Assembly (NCBI GenBank): GCA_009792885.1
Contig: WMCF01000014.1
Span: forward strand, 12,491,387 to 12,555,386
DNA: 64,000 nucleotides
Direction of reading: 5' to 3'
Source of the DNA: Eremophila alpestris peregrina
Taxonomy: Eukaryota; Chordata; Aves; Passeriformes; Alaudidae
The notes below the pieces were generated by a model that did no database searches, was not told where the DNA came from, and saw nothing but the letters and a program-made list of their open reading frames with translations. The translations under genes and the position numbers were made by a program. Below, piece by piece: positions 1 to 13,587 of this stretch (position 1 is its first letter; each line of letters starts with the position of its first letter).

Positions 1-3000
1 ACTATTAAACAGAATGGAAAATAGCAATGATTATTTTGTTTAAAATGAGGCAGTCTGAAGAATTAAATCCACTGGTGACTGACTTGTTACCAAGCTTTTC
101 CTTGAAAATGAAACCACAGAGCTTTGACTTCAGTAATGAAGTGCTTTCAGTATTCTTTGGGATGTGGTACTACTGTATAAATGAATCACCTTTGGAAAAG
201 AAAAAAGTAAAATGGGTAAATGGAGTTCCCCTTTGCTCAGAGGCCACACAGCTATTGATCCATAATTGGTTGTTATAGTGAGTATAATAATCCCTACATA
301 TATGTAGACAGAGGGGGAAAAATCAACAAGTCACTCTCCTTTGACCAAGACTGTAATTTGATGTTTCAGTTTTGATGAATTTAACCTATTTAAATTGGGA
401 AGTTTGATTTTTTTTTTAACATTTTTTCCCATCTTTTAAAAAAATTTTCCTTTAGGTAACATGTAATTTCTGAAAATTAACCTCTTCTCATCATCTTCAT
501 TTGAGTACCTAGAACCAGTGTTTCATAAAAAATATTAGTAGTTCTGTATTTTTTACAGAAAGATTTCTGTCAGGAAATAATTAGGTGTTAATGCAGTGTT
601 CCCAAGTACTTTGTAACTAGACCTGAAAATACTGATACGAGGTCTTTGCAATAAGGACACTGTCCTCTAGCTGTCATTGCTGTGGTAAAATTTACTATGT
701 TTAAATAAGAGATCCCTCAGCTCAGAAAGGTCTTAAACTTGAGGCAAAGCTATTAACAAAAACAAAGCTAAGAGCACATATTGTCCATGTTTTCAGTTTG
801 TACATTTAAGATTTTCTTCCCATTTTACAAAGAATGTGTGTGAGAGGCTGACTGTATTTAAAAGACAAGACTTGTTCTCTTACTACTGCAAAATATTTTT
901 AAGAGGCAGCTTTTGCAGAATTGAGAAATAGAAAATGTTCTGTTGGCAATAGGATATTGATTCTACTTTAAAATATTAATCATTAAGGGTACAGTTTTGG
1001 AACTCTTTCTTCAATGCCAGGTTATTCTCATCTTCAACTTGGCTGAGAGACATAGTTGATTTATTGAGACACATTGTTGCTTATGTAAGTTCTGATATTT
1101 TCTCCACCCCTCCCGTTTTTTTTTCCCTCTCTGTTCCAATATTTATTTTAAAGGACTGTGTTGTCTGAGAATGTGTTTATTTACCAGCAATTATAACTCC
1201 CTTGGGGTGGCTTTCTAAAGGCAGTGTGTCAGAGGCTCTTCTGCTCCTCTTGTCAGGATGGAGGAGGAAGTTGTGTTGTAACTACCAGAGAAATTCTAGT
1301 GAATCAGAGCTTGTTTTGATCTGCATTTGAGAAACACAGGACTGAACTTCCACTGTTCTTTGTTGCCTGATTTAGGCAGAAGGAAAGGAAGGGCCACTTC
1401 ATATCCTTCTTACCATTTGTGATGTTACTGTGCTTTTGTGTTTCTTTAAAGTAATTACTACTTTATAAACATAATGTGGGTTGAGGCCTTGCCATAGGCT
1501 GTGTATAAGGCAAACCATTATGTCACATGGCAAGGGGAAGGAGCTCTTTTCTGGAAGGGAAAATTCTAGGCAGTAATAAACCTGCCAAGGGTGTAAAGTA
1601 CCCGGAGCACATAATGGTGCATTACAGAGGTTCACAGCCAGTTACCCTCAGGTGGTTTCCAAGCTTGCTCCTCTGTGTTTGTGGTGTACTCACTGCAAAC
1701 TCAAGTGCATCTACAGTGCACAGAGACATCAACTCTCCTGTGTAGAGCTATCCCTCACTTTTCATTTTTAGTTGCCAAAAAGTAGGATGTGTGACTGTGC
1801 TGATTGTTTGAGGGGATTATAGGGGAAGGAAAAGGAGGTACAATGGGGAATTAAAGATTTAGCCAACAGGTTATGTTTTGGGACTCCTGAATGGATGTAG
1901 GTAATTGTAATGCTTCCTCACATCCTGAGCTGCATACAAGAACAAGCAAAACCCTTGTTCCCAGTGATAATTTAGCCATTGGAATGGGATATTTTATTTA
2001 ATTGACATTTTCTGGAGTTTTAAGGTGCTTGATCTCCAAATGATGCTATGTGTTGGAACCCCTGGTCAGGTTGCTGGGGATTTATAGGTTCTAAGAGGCT
2101 TCACAGGGCTTGTGTATCTGTACTTTGAAATCATCAAACTTGCTGTGCAGACTTTAAGCATGGGGCCTAATCCATCTATGTATTCCATTAAAGGCATACA
2201 ATAGCTTCACAGTTGAATAAATCCTGAATGAGAACTCCAATTCTCCTTTCTTCTCTATCGTTCCCAGTGTAACATCCAGCATCAAAAACCTGTCGCCTTC
2301 TGCCATACACCCATCACCCAAGGGAAGAGTTTCAGCCTATTCTTTCCTCTGCACAAACCCACACAGCCAATCCAGTGCTGCTACTTTAGAAGTCTGTAAA
2401 TCCCCCACCACTTTGCTGCTGCTCCCTGAGTCAGAAGGTGCAGCTCCCATGCACAGGGGGGTACTGCAGGCTCTTGGGCCAAGGGGAGCCTGAAGCCACT
2501 GCTTCCAGGAGAAATGCATAGTCATGAAAAGCCCTCTGCCAAGGCTCCTTGCATTCTCCTGACCTCCAACTAACCCTTTCCCCTGGCTGTTCTACTGTAT
2601 AAGGCAAGCTTTAAGTAATTTTCTTTTCATATCCAGTTTGAAACTCTGGAATGTGATTCGTGGGAGAGCTGAACACTCCCAGCAGCAGCACTAGGAGCAC
2701 TGCTATAAAATAGATGGTGCAGCATAAAAAATGCTAAGTGCATTACAAAAAACAGCCACTTTATTTCTCAAGCTGTACATCTGTAATTGGTATACACTTT
2801 TAAGTTTAATGTACCTTATTCCTTCATTTGTAAAATGCTCCAGTAAGTGTAGCTTTAGCAGTGCCATTGTGAAAGGAAATCGCTGGAACCTTACCAAGAT
2901 GCCAAGTGTACATCCCCACTGCTTTGGCCTCATAAATGAGGAAGATGTATTGTATGGTATTTCTGTGGTTCAGCCCATAAAAGTTTTGATGCTGTTTGCA

Positions 3001-4147
3001 AAACAGAGATAGTGATACTTGCCTACCTTGCACTGTTTATAGGCCAGACTGCATTCAAGATTGTGAGCCTGTCTGCTGCCCTTAAAACAGAGCCTTGCAT
3101 AAATGCAAATATCCAATATGTACTTCATGAAAGTCAAATATGATGGAATTTTACTCTGAATTATTTGAATTAGCAGAACTTCTTGGAAAGCATGCTGAAA
3201 ACTTGGGAACACGTGGACACTGTTCTTCTGTAGATTTTGGCTAAGAATAATTTCATACAAATCTCAGCTGGTCAGCATTGGCTTTTGAATTCCCATGTTG
3301 ATATTCAGATAGGACACGTGAACCTGGAAAGTCAGAAAAGAGTGTCAGTTAAGCACCTGGTTTTAAACTGAAAATTGGATGTGCAAATAGAAAATGTCAA
3401 TTTCTACAGCAAATGTACTATCCTATAAATCAAGGAGTGTAGCAATCAATTTAGATAAGAATTATACTTCAGCTGTGTCAGTGTTTAGCAGTGAAAATCA
3501 GTTGTTTATGTGCTTCTCTGGGGTAGTCTCCTTCCCTTTAAAGTTTGTGTAGATCCTCCCCCTAACCCAGTGTAATGCCCATTACTATGGTCAGTATTGT
3601 CTGCAAAGGTTTTAAACACAGATGTTTATCCCTCTGAAGCCAGGGTGGCTAGTCACATGCCTTTTGAAGTTATGTATTAAGCCCTTGATTTATCTTGCCT
3701 AAGTGCTGTAATTTGAGAGTCTGTTTTGCTCAGCTCTCTTTATGGTCAATGAAGATAATAATCTCTAAAATAATTCAGATTTTTAGAAGACCTGAAGTGC
3801 CTTTTGAAGCCATGGATTTCCCTTTTACTAGCTTTGGAGAGGGGATAGGCTGAATAGTGTTTTAACATCCAGCATTTGGTAGAGATCCTTAAACAAGGTG
3901 AGATGAAACTGAGAGTTGGTGAACTGGAGGTTCAGGATTATAAATAGCATGTCCTAATTACCTAAAATAGATTATTTTATCTATGTAGTGACCATTTTGT
4001 TTCTTAACTATGTCAATGAGAATCAATGTGTAGGGTTTTCCCTAGATGAGAAAAAATATTGTTTTACTTCAAGTAGCTAGATATAGACATGTATGCTCAC
4101 TCCTAGGGTGTTCATACTGGATCTTAGGAAAAATTACTTTATGTAAA

Positions 4148-4272
4148 CGGTGGTCATGCATTGGACCAGACTACTCAGGGAGATGGCTGAGTCATCATCC
4201 CTGGAGGTATTTAAAAGTCTTGTAGATGTGGTGCTTGGGGATATGGTTTAGTGGAGGCTGGGCAGTGCAGAT
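4148..4272 (+). mobile_element. CR1 LINE fragment
   Basis: This stretch follows the avian CR1 3' region in sense orientation: a TGGTCATGCATTGGA-like start, then 'GGAGATGG...GAGTCATCATCCCTGGAGG', then 'GATGTGGTGCTTGGGGATATGG' with 'TTTAGTGGAGG'. That is the CR1 segment just after the reverse transcriptase frame. The terminal octamer repeat is missing, so the copy is truncated at both ends. It is an old, non-functional insertion inside the CDKAL1 intron. The identification is from memory of the CR1 consensus. Confidence 0.75.
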
Positions 4273-4518
4273 TACAAATGATTGCTGAGCTGTACTTATG
4301 CCTAACTCTGATCCCACCAGGAAGGGTCAAAGATTTTTCCTGGCCTTTGTTACAACTCAGCCTTCATGCTTTGATAAACTTCTCTTTATCCTTGCTTTTT
4401 CACCAGACAGTTTCCTGCTTTGGCTACTATTTCATGGGTTTGTGAGCCTTGCCTGTGCTTTTGGCCCATACCAATCTCAGCCCAGATTTCTGTATCAGCC
4501 CTGATTGGTGGTTGAGTG

Positions 4519-4594
4519 GTTGTTTTTTTTTTGTTGTTGTTTTTGGTTTTTTTTGGTTTTTTTTCTTTTCTTTTTTTTCTTTTTCTCTTTGCAT
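4519..4594. repeat. T-rich low-complexity tract
   Basis: Almost pure T with interspersed G and then C, grading from T/G-rich to T/C-rich. The short frames that cross it encode only runs of Phe, Val and Ser and are not genes. It may be the remnant of an antisense poly(A) tail, but no retrocopy is recognisable next to it. Confidence 0.85.
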
Positions 4595-7392
4595 AGTTCT
4601 ACTCAGCTGTCAACTCTGTTCTGTCTGTAGCTCTTGTTCTGTTCACATCCCAATGGGGAACCACTGAAGTGGGCATTAAGTCCAAAATGTACTGAACTGT
4701 GCTGCAAATAAGGCCCCACAAGATCTGTGGAGCCAAGTGGGGTGCACTGGCCACACCCAGCAGTGGTGTCCTGCTGTCAGTCCTGGAGTGTTGGTTTTTT
4801 GAGACACTCTGCAAAGAAATGTTGAGAAGTGAGGTGCCATTTCCCTTCCTACACCACCAGGATGTCTCTGTGCTTCATGGACTTCCTGATGCCTGATTGA
4901 GACATTGGAGCTCTGCTCTGGAGGTTTACACATATCTTTGATACCACTCCAGAGCAGAATTATGCATAAAGTTAGTGAGATGCGAGAAGAATCCAGCAGA
5001 CCTTTATATATGCAAGAAAATTTCATTACTATGACTTTGTCTTTTTTCTTCCTTTTTCATTCTCCCCACCTCTTTTTTTTCCAAATAAGAATCTTCTAAA
5101 CCTTTTCCTCTTCTCACTTCAGATTCACCTCACATTTTCTAAGACGCTTTTATCTTCATAAATGCAGACTCAATGCATTCCACATTTTCTTCTTGACCAC
5201 TTGGGGGTTTAGCCAAATAATTTCCAATAATTTCAAGTGAAAAATATTTACTGTGGGAAATAATATGTAAGGCAGAACAAACATCCATTTCTAGGTGCAG
5301 ATCTCATTATCTCTCAGACCTATAATTTTAATTACTTACATGAGCCATCTTCCTGACAGACATATTGAGAATAATTTAATTTATCCAATAAAATGAAGAT
5401 GCAATATAATGGTTGGTGGGGTTTTTTCTATTTTTATTCAACAGGGGATTTGGAGTAATGCAAAAATTCCTCAGATACACAGTGCAGAAAGTAATTGGTA
5501 GCTCAGGTTATGAACCACCCAGATTTCTCATATTTTAAATGATTAAAATGGTTATGAACTTAAACAGTCTAGTACTGGGACATGTAGCAATAATGTTTTA
5601 GGTAATATAACACAGACTCTGCTCCCTGTCTGTAGTATAGTTTTAAGTGTGTGCACTTCTATTTTCAAGTGGAATTTTTCTATTTATTTTTTAAGCATTT
5701 AGTAGAAAGTATATTTGTTAAATATCTTGAGTCATAATTTTTAAAACTGTATCCAAAAAGGTTATGTATAGAAGTATGTAAATATGAATGTGTTCCATAT
5801 GACTGCTTAGGTGGGCTTTCTTTACTAGTTGATTGCTAGATATGTCAGTATGTCTGTTATGTGAGTGCTTGTGATTCAGAAAATTATTTAAATACATTTA
5901 TTTTTTGATAAAATTATTAAAATGCAGATATTAGCAACACTATAACTTGATTTCTAGAAATCATAACTACTGTATTGTATTCAAAAATCTGAAATGGTGG
6001 ACATCCCTATTTTAAAAGCCTATATTTCAAAAGGTTAAAAAAAAAAGAAAAGAAAAATACTTTTACATGGACTTGATCCAAAACTCAGACAAGGAAAGGA
6101 ACTGACTCCCACTGACTTCAGCTGGGAATTTAAAATCAGACTCCAACTATAGGTGAGCTTTTTTTTTAACTTCTATTAGACAGATTGGGAAAATGAATGT
6201 GAAGTAGACAAGATTGTGCAGTCTTATATTTACAGGAAATTACAAACTCAGTGGTTTAGGGCACGGAGACTTCATGGCTTTGATACAAGGGATCCAACTT
6301 CCAGGCTCCTTTTTCCAGACCAGGTTCTTCACTTGAACCCTTTGCAACTTGTGCTTTTCTGCTTGTTTTGGAAACAAGCTGGAAAAGAAACTGCAAGGAA
6401 AAGACTGCTAAAATGATATTAAATCTAGTTCGTGTAATGTACAGCTTAGAGAAGCAGTGTTACAAACCAATGTTAGTGTGACAAGTTGGCTTTCCTGCAT
6501 TGCATGTAAATACCTATAGTAGAATTACACAGAATAGGTGGATGAAAGCTTTGGAAGAAATCTCAGCTTCAAGAATTCCTGAGTATTTAATTTTTCAGTG
6601 TTAATATTGATTCCTTCTGTGTTATATGCCAAAATCTCCAGAGTCTGTTGGCCATTGACTTTAAATAAAGACTAATAAATCTATTAAGAAATAATTGGAC
6701 TGTTTATCTCATTATTGGTGAATTTTGGCAAACATAACACTAAAGCATCAATTTGTTGCTGTGTTGCACAGGTTATATAATGGTCATTAAATATTATTCT
6801 GTGAAAAGAATGAGGGCTTTTCTCTCCATTTCCTAACACAGACTGCATTAAGTTCAGGAGAATGTCTTGTTCTCTTAAACTTCACAACAATATTTCTAAT
6901 TTCTTCCTGTGTTCCAGTGTCTTTCCCCCCCAGTACCTCATTAATTTTCTCCCCTATACTCTGCCCTGGCAATGTCCTCAGCTTTTTGTTGTGTTCTCTG
7001 CCATCCACTGTTTTGCTGTGGAGACTGGGGTGAGGGAGCACTTTGGCTGTTTGAGCCACACAGGTGCTGGGTGCCTGGGCCACCACTGCCTGTCACACAC
7101 CATGAACTGCACTTAAGGCCTCAGCTCTTTTCCAGCTATTTGGGGATTTTTGCCAAACTTACGGGAGCTTGCCATGTTTGAGGACAAAATTTGGTTTAAA
7201 TTGGGGGGTGAGTTTTAAGGTTACTTTTGGCATATTGACCAAGATCCACAGAAAATAAAAACTGGCTAAAAACACAGCCCAAAATTCTTTACTCCCCCTT
7301 AACCCAGAGGAAGACACTCTAGAAAGACTAGTTAATATGAAAGTATGTCCAGTTGTTGACTACTTAGGTGTTTACCTTCTGACTTTTTTTAG

Positions 7393-7441
7393 GTTCAGCA
7401 GATAGATCGTGTAGTAGAAGTTGTGGAGGAAACTATTAAAG
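7393..7441 (+). CDS. CDKAL1: CDKAL1 internal exon (49 nt), end of N-terminal MTTase region
   Basis: The exon reads VQQIDRVVEVVEETIK plus the first base of a Gly codon, matching vertebrate CDKAL1 as I remember it. CDKAL1 is the tail-anchored, ER-associated threonylcarbamoyladenosine tRNA methylthiotransferase. It converts t6A37 to ms2t6A37 in tRNA-Lys(UUU), which supports accurate lysine decoding, including in proinsulin. The acceptor is a seven-T run followed by AG at 7391-7392, and the donor is GTAAGC from 7442. It enters in phase 0 and leaves in phase 1, and the split Gly codon is completed by the exon at 21456. The segment lies between the N-terminal methylthiotransferase domain and the radical-SAM core. 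The length of 49 nt is not a multiple of three, so skipping it would shift the frame. Confidence 0.93.
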
Positions 7442-9039
7442 GTAAGCATTGCACTTGAACTAATTGCAGCTGCTCTGAAACATGTAAGCATTAGCAGAAG
7501 TGCTGCTGGTGTGTTCGTTTTCAACCTAAACACTTGCTGTGTGCTCTAGCTGAATGTTTGGGCAGTGCTATACTTTGTCATGTCTGCTTTGTATAAGTGA
7601 TAATTTCAGAGATGTTTTCTGTCAGGAGCTCTGTGGGCTGTTGGTTTCAGAAGTAAATGATCAAGAGGAGATTTCAAGAAATCATTTCTTTAGTACAGGT
7701 TGGTGTATAAAACTCCTGCACTATCTTAATTGAGTGTTACTCTTCTACTTTCTTTTGTTTAGTTCTCTGGTGTTTTCTTCTTTTCCCATGTTTTGGCTTA
7801 CCTCCCTTAGCTCTTCTCAGCAGGGTAGATAAATTATCTTCTGGTTTAATGTTCTTTTGTAACTGTGTTCCTTATTCTCTCTGGCTTTGTTCATGTGTGT
7901 ACTCTTAGTACTTTGCAGTGAAGGAGGGAAAAAACCCAGTATTGTTTCTGCAGCTTGACCAGTAAACATTTGCTGTTAAATAAATATCTTTGTCTGGGTC
8001 TTTCTGGGTTACCTAAGTTTGTCTCCATTACTTATCAGGCCGTAAAAATTACTGTTCCATGAAGCTTTAAATTATAAGGCTTAGTTTAATTGGCTGTACT
8101 TTCAATATAAACAAGTGTCTAGTCCACAAGACATTGTCAGTAACTTTAATGCTGGAATATGATGTTTTTTGAGCTACAGCATGAAAGTTTAAAGCAGTGC
8201 AAATTTTTAAAAGGAAAAAAAAAAAGCTTCTATCTTGAAATTGTGTAGTGTGGTGTAAGGCTTCTAGAATTTGTGGTTTGAAGGCCTTAAGATTTCATGT
8301 TGCTTTGAATGCTTTCAGAAGTGGAACCTGTACTTTTATATACTCCCAACCAAAATTTTTCCCAGATTGTCCTTAATTTATGACATCTATTTTATCATAT
8401 GACACCTACTTTATCATACAGACAAAGAAGAAATACATTCATTACATATTTTTTATTTAATAAGCCAAACTGTTTTCCCAGAAACATCATGGTGTTCATG
8501 ACAATATGTTGGAAATGAGGATGCTTAATGATTTTTACAATGGTATTTCAGATCCCTATCTGCCTTTTCCTGGATTTTATTTGTTCTTTAGGGAGTAAGA
8601 TGATAACCTGGGTCAGCATGCCCTCCCTTTACAATAATGGGCTTTCTGATATTTATACTGACACCAGATATTACTGCTTTTTTGATAACATAATTACTCA
8701 GGTTATGGTGACTGAATGCCATATAACTAGAAAGAGATAAAATAATGATTTTCATTGAATGGATTTTTAGATTGCATTTTAAACATTGGTATAATGCAGG
8801 AAAGTAATGTTCATAGGAATGTTAATGAACATTTAAACTTTAAAAAGTGAGAGTTTTTAGAAATATTTTTGTTCCTTTCTAGCTTACTGAAAATTATTTG
8901 AATTAGAAGGAGAAAGTGAGCTGCTGAATTCCACACATAGTGCCAGTTCCATCAGGGATTTCCCAAAAGATAATGGAATGCAGGATTTCTGAAGTTATAT
9001 TAGAAAAAAAATGAACAAAAAGCAGCTCTCTCTGTTGAG

Positions 9040-9452
9040 AGAGACATTGACATACTGGAGAGTCAAACAGAGATGGTTAAGAGACTGAGACTGGATCATT
9101 TCTCCTCCCAGGAGAGCCTGAGAAGGCTCAGGGAGGGGGATCACTTAAGAGTATTATAAATACCTGAAGAGAGGGTGCAAAGAGAAGTGAGAGAGACTCT
9201 TTTCAGTGTCCACAGACAGGACCAGAGGCACAAAAAAGCACAGGAGGTTCCCTCTAAACACCATGAAGCACATTTTGACTGTGACCAAGCACTGGCTCAG
9301 ATCCCTGCAGGAGGTGGTGGAGACTCCATCCCTGGCTGTATCCAAACTCTGTGGACATGGTCCTGGGGAACTGGCTCTCAGTGGCTCTCCTGGAGTGAGA
9401 GGGTTGGACAAAGTGGTCTCCAGAGGTCCTTTCCAACTGTAACCCATCTGTG
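9040..9452 (+). mobile_element. CR1 LINE 3' portion
   Basis: Sense-oriented CR1 copy covering the end of ORF2 and the 3' untranslated region. Recognisable blocks in order are the 'GACATTGACATACTGGAG' start, 'ATAAATACCTGAAGAGAGGG', 'CTCTTTTCAGTG', 'CACAGGAGGTTCCCTCT', 'GGACATGGTCCTGG' and 'CTCCAGAGGTCCTTTCCAAC'. The frame is broken and the octamer tail decayed, so it is a dead, 5'-truncated insertion. Open frames of 68-100 codons on both strands here are repeat-derived. Confidence 0.88.
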
Positions 9453-12400
9453 ACAATCAAACTGCAGTCTGAAGGAGAATCTAGTTGGCAGAGATTATAG
9501 CATATGATAATGGCTTACCTTGGTAAAAGCCAGCCATAAAAATAGCATGTTTTACTTGTATTTCTTTAATTTATTTATAGAAGCTGCATTATTTTACGTA
9601 TTTTTGAATAATCTGCTCATGAAGAAGAATGTGAAGCTCCTTTTCATCTGTTTTACGGAGAGTCTAAATTTGAACTTCCATTATCCAAGGGAAGTAAAAT
9701 ATTGTAGATAACAGGACTGTTGATTGGAATATTTAATTATATAAAATAAATACATGGTAGAATATTAAATTAGTGTAAGATCAAATGAAATGTAGCCCTT
9801 TTTTTTTCATGAGTCTGCATTGTTAGTAATAGTTTCTGAAGCTGATTATGCTTTCAGGAGATGGAGGTGTTGTGGGACAGGGGATTAAATATGAATTCTG
9901 AATTCAGAGCCAGCTTACAGCAGTGACTTTTAAGTTGGGTATCTGTCATAGCTGAACAATACCATTTTTTCACCTTTCTTTTAAAGAAAAACTAAAGGTT
10001 GCATGGGTGGTATACTCTTGTAGTGTGGTTATATATATATAGAAAGCTTAAAAATATTATATACTGAATGTTTAAAAAAATGTTTGACTGAGTAAGTGGA
10101 ACTTCATAGTGTCTGTGCTCTGTAGGATAGCTCTGTAGATTGGTCAGTCTAACTGAATTGTCTGGATTTTCTGTCTGAATTCCAAGGTGGAAACAGGATA
10201 CCCTGATGCTAGTTTTAAGTCTAAAAGTCTAGCTTTCCCTGACTTCCTATTTCTTAAGTGGTACCTTAGTTTGTTCTTGGATGTTTGAATTTTGTAGTAC
10301 AGAGTTTACAAAAAGGGGAAGCTTGTAGAAAGATTTTTTTTTTTTACTTTTTTTCTCCTAATAGTCATCTTTTCAGTTTTTCATGAAAATGTCTTCCCTG
10401 TTACATTTGGTTGAAAGCTCCCAAAGGAAATTGATTTCTTGGAATTATTTAGAACTCTGTATGAAAAACGAAAGGGCTTCTTCTGTCTTTTTTTTCCTCA
10501 ATCTTAAGGGCATTGTCAGGAAGGCTTTTAAAGAACAATTCCATTCTGCTGGGTCAAGAGATGATAGTTTCAAGAAATATATCTTTGTGGTGGTCTTTGC
10601 CACATGTATGTGAAGACAGTGTAATTGTTAGTTCCTGACCTTCCACTGAGATAATTCTGATAAACACTTTTAATGTGACTTTATCTTTTTATCCTGCTTC
10701 ATCAGAAAATGGAAAAGAAGGATGTGCACATTTGTTGTGGCACTGACAGCTGAAAGAGAGAGAGACTTTTAAGAGGCTCAGTGATTTCTCATTTTTATGC
10801 CATCCTAACTTTTATCACAAGTGTTGAATCTTTGAAATTTCCTAATTAGCAGGTAAATTAGCAGGTAAATTGTCACTTCCAGAAGCAATCTTCAATAGCA
10901 GTGCAGCATTTGTATGCAGGTCATGTCTAATTAATATTTATACTGTGTCCCAAGATATATTTTAACTAGAGGCATCTTCATGTACTTTTCATAGGATATG
11001 GTAATTTATGATTTGAAACCTCTCTGCTGCCTGTGAGGAACTAGACAAAACAATTCATTCACAGTCTCAGAAATCAGTTTGTCAAAGTGATGGCCACAAT
11101 TGTGTAGCCAGTGTGTCCCTCAGTCTTCCTGATAAGCAGAATGGTTTTTGTCATGCAGGGTTCTGATTTAACAGTTTAGTAAACCTTGCTTCATCAGCAC
11201 ATTACCCAAATTTTAAGTCTGGATTACAGCAAGTTTTACAACATTAGGGCACCATTCCCACTCATGTGCTTCGTTTTCCAGTAAGGTGTTGTGGTGACAT
11301 GGACTGTTAGGAAGGTATTGCCAAGGAGTTGTGGTGTCTGTGAGTTAGGTGAAAACAGGCCTATAATTGATGTGTGTTCCATTGCTTAGTAAAATTTCTG
11401 TATAGAATATAAAAGTTACTTGGGATGATCAGTTTTCATAGTATGCTCCAAAAAGCTAAAGATTTGTCTTTGGTGGCAACTGCAGAATGTCCTTATGGTG
11501 AATGCTCAAGTCAGCTTTTTATGAATCACTTTAAAAAAAGTGTCTTTAAAAAAAGCCTGTGTGTGTATACAAGCTTGGCTCTAAACATTTTACTGTAGGC
11601 AAGAGAATACATTTCTTCTGTATTTTACAGGAGAAATGTTAACTGCTTAATGAAGAAATTCTTCTTTTCTGGCTTTGAATTTAGGTCTTCAGAGATTTAG
11701 GTCTTACCCCTTCCTTTCTAGACATGCTCTCAAATCCCATGTTTTTAAGGGTTTGTGGGGGTGGGAGGCATGGGACCAGAGTATTTGTGTACAGTCTGCT
11801 TTTAGCTTAGGCCTTAGGGAGATGAGGGACATAGGTTGAATTGAGTTTAGTCCGTATTGCATCTGTCTAATGCTTTCACAAAACATAGTTTTACAATGGG
11901 TCATTAGACCTGATTATAAAAAACAACTGAAGGAAATTACTTCAGGGTTGAGCCCTTTATACTTAACATAACCTTTCTCAGTTTCAGTCACGTTGACCTG
12001 TCTGGTGAAGTTGCCCATCCATTCCCAGTTTAAACATTGACCATTATTTGCTGAACTGTTTAATTGTCCTCATGTGGTTAGCAGTTATGGATTCATGATA
12101 GTTGCAGTGTCTGTCTGTATGAAAATGAGATAAAATGGTACCTATATTATATATAGGCTAAAGTGTAGGATTTATACTGGATTGTCCACCTGAAAGTCTC
12201 TCTATATATATAATTATATCTATGTACATGAATGCCAGAATGTTAAATAGCATTTGCATGTGCTGCTTGATTTCACTATAATCTGCTGGTAACAGCAGAT
12301 AAAATAGTCTCTTTTCAATTTCTGTGATTGTGGGAAGAGTAGCCTTGACTCAAGAAGCTGATGACAGGCCAAATGAAGAATAAAAATTGGAGGAGTCAGG

Positions 12401-12473
12401 AGTTCCTATTTGAGGAAAAGTATCATTTGGCTCCCAGTCAGGAAACTGACTGTTTGTGCCAAAGTGCAGCTTA

Positions 12474-12492
12474 GGGAGGGTCAGAGGGAGGG
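12474..12492 (+). other. Canonical G-quadruplex motif
   Basis: Four GGG runs separated by loops of 1, 5 and 1 bases, meeting the usual G3+N1-7 rule. It lies on the coding strand of the intron, just upstream of the antisense LTR. Folding is inferred from the pattern only. Confidence 0.5.
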
Positions 12493-12602
12493 TGGTGGCC
12501 TCATCAAATCCCTGTTTCTGTTTCTATCTCCTTTGAAAGGACACAGAAAGGGGGCGGGGGGTTACGAGGGCAGTTTTGGATGGGTTGTTTTATTTATTTC
12601 AC

Positions 12603-13495
12603 TGTGGGGTGGGTTGACCTTGTCTGGCTGCCCGACCCCCACCCAGCTGCTTTCTTGCCCCCACTCCTCATGAGGGCAGTGGAGAAAATAAGATGGGATA
12701 ACTCCTGGGTCATGATAAGGACAGGAAGATCACTTACCAGTTACCATCATGAGGAAAACAGACTCGACTTGGGGGAAATTAATTTAATTTACTGCCAATT
12801 AAAAATAGAATAGAGTGGTGAGAAACTATAGCTACCTTCCCCCACCCCCCTTCCCATGCTCAGCGTCAGTCTCTCATCCCAGACTCCTCCATCTCCTTTC
12901 CCCGAGTAGTGCAGGGATGGGGAGTGGAGGCTGTGGTCAGCCCAGTACAGCCCCTGTGTGCTGATTCTGCTTCCCCACACCGTCCCCCTGCTCCAGCCTG
13001 GGGCATTCCTGTGGGCTGTAGGGATCCAAGAACTGCTCCAGCACGGGTCCTCTGCAGGGGTGCAGTCCTTCAGGAACAGGCTGCTCCAGTGTGGGTCCCC
13101 CACAGGCTTCATGTCCCCCACAGTCCCTGCCAGGCGCCCTGCCCCTGGCTCCTGCTCCATGCTCCGCCTCAGGCTGCAGGCGATGATCTGCTTCACTGTG
13201 CTCTTCTCCAGTGGCTGCAGGGGAATCCAATGGGTTGCTCGCAGCACTTCCTCCTTCTTCTTTCTCCTCCTCCTCTTCTCACCTTGCTGCTCTCGGGGCT
13301 TTCCCTCACACTTGTTTCCCCGCTGCCAGGCAGTGTTTTTCCCTTCCTTACACCTGTGACAGCTGAGGAGCTCCCCCGTGCCCTGTGGCAGGGCTGCTGG
13401 AGCCAGCTGGATCTGGCACTTGGCAGCACTGGCTGCTTCTCACAGAGGCCCCTGCAGCCCCCTCCACACACCCCAGGAGCAGTACCATGTCCCTA
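12603..13495 (-). mobile_element. Endogenous retrovirus LTR, ERVL-like, antisense, truncated
   Basis: A roughly 0.9-kb GC-rich block whose features match a dispersed avian LTR family as I remember it. On the + strand it begins 'TGTGGGGTGGGTTGACC' and contains a 'CTTGGGGGAAATTAATTTAA' segment. It has repeated 'CTGCTCCAG...GGGTCC' units near 13030-13100, a C/T-rich block near 13245-13280, and a 'GCTTCTCACAGAGG...CCATGT' end. That end looks like the start of the LTR on the minus strand. No clean target-site duplication or terminal CA is visible on the right, so that end is probably truncated or decayed. Long open frames (up to 195 codons) on both strands reflect its high GC content and do not encode a known protein. 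The family name is from memory. Confidence 0.62.
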
Positions 13496-13587
13496 ACTGG
13501 GGAGGTAGAATTTCTGGGAGGTAGAATTGTCTTTAAACTGAGATTGTGGAAAAGTAAAGGCATTAACTGGAAAAACTGTGTCTGAGG

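Larger units (their letters stand above)
1..7392 (+). other. CDKAL1: CDKAL1 intron, 3' portion (5' end outside window)
   Basis: Non-coding sequence running up to the first recognised CDKAL1 exon. It closes with a splice acceptor: a pyrimidine-rich stretch, a run of seven T and AG at 7391-7392. Open frames here are short, unsupported by splice sites or any recognised protein family, and overlap each other on both strands. Apart from the CR1 fragment near 4.15-4.27 kb and the T-rich tract near 4.5 kb, which are listed separately, I see nothing definable. The stretch 2700-3260 has unusually few stops on both strands but no recognisable product. Confidence 0.85.

Noticed and set aside
4676..5026. 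116-codon antisense frame
   Set aside because: Overlaps + strand frames of similar length and shows no recognisable domain or conservation clue.
12909..13496. 195-codon + strand frame, plus 152- and 97-codon antisense frames in the same block
   Set aside because: They lie inside the GC-rich ERVL-like LTR, overlap on both strands, and give Pro/Leu/Ser-rich sequence with no known domain. GC richness alone explains the lack of stops.
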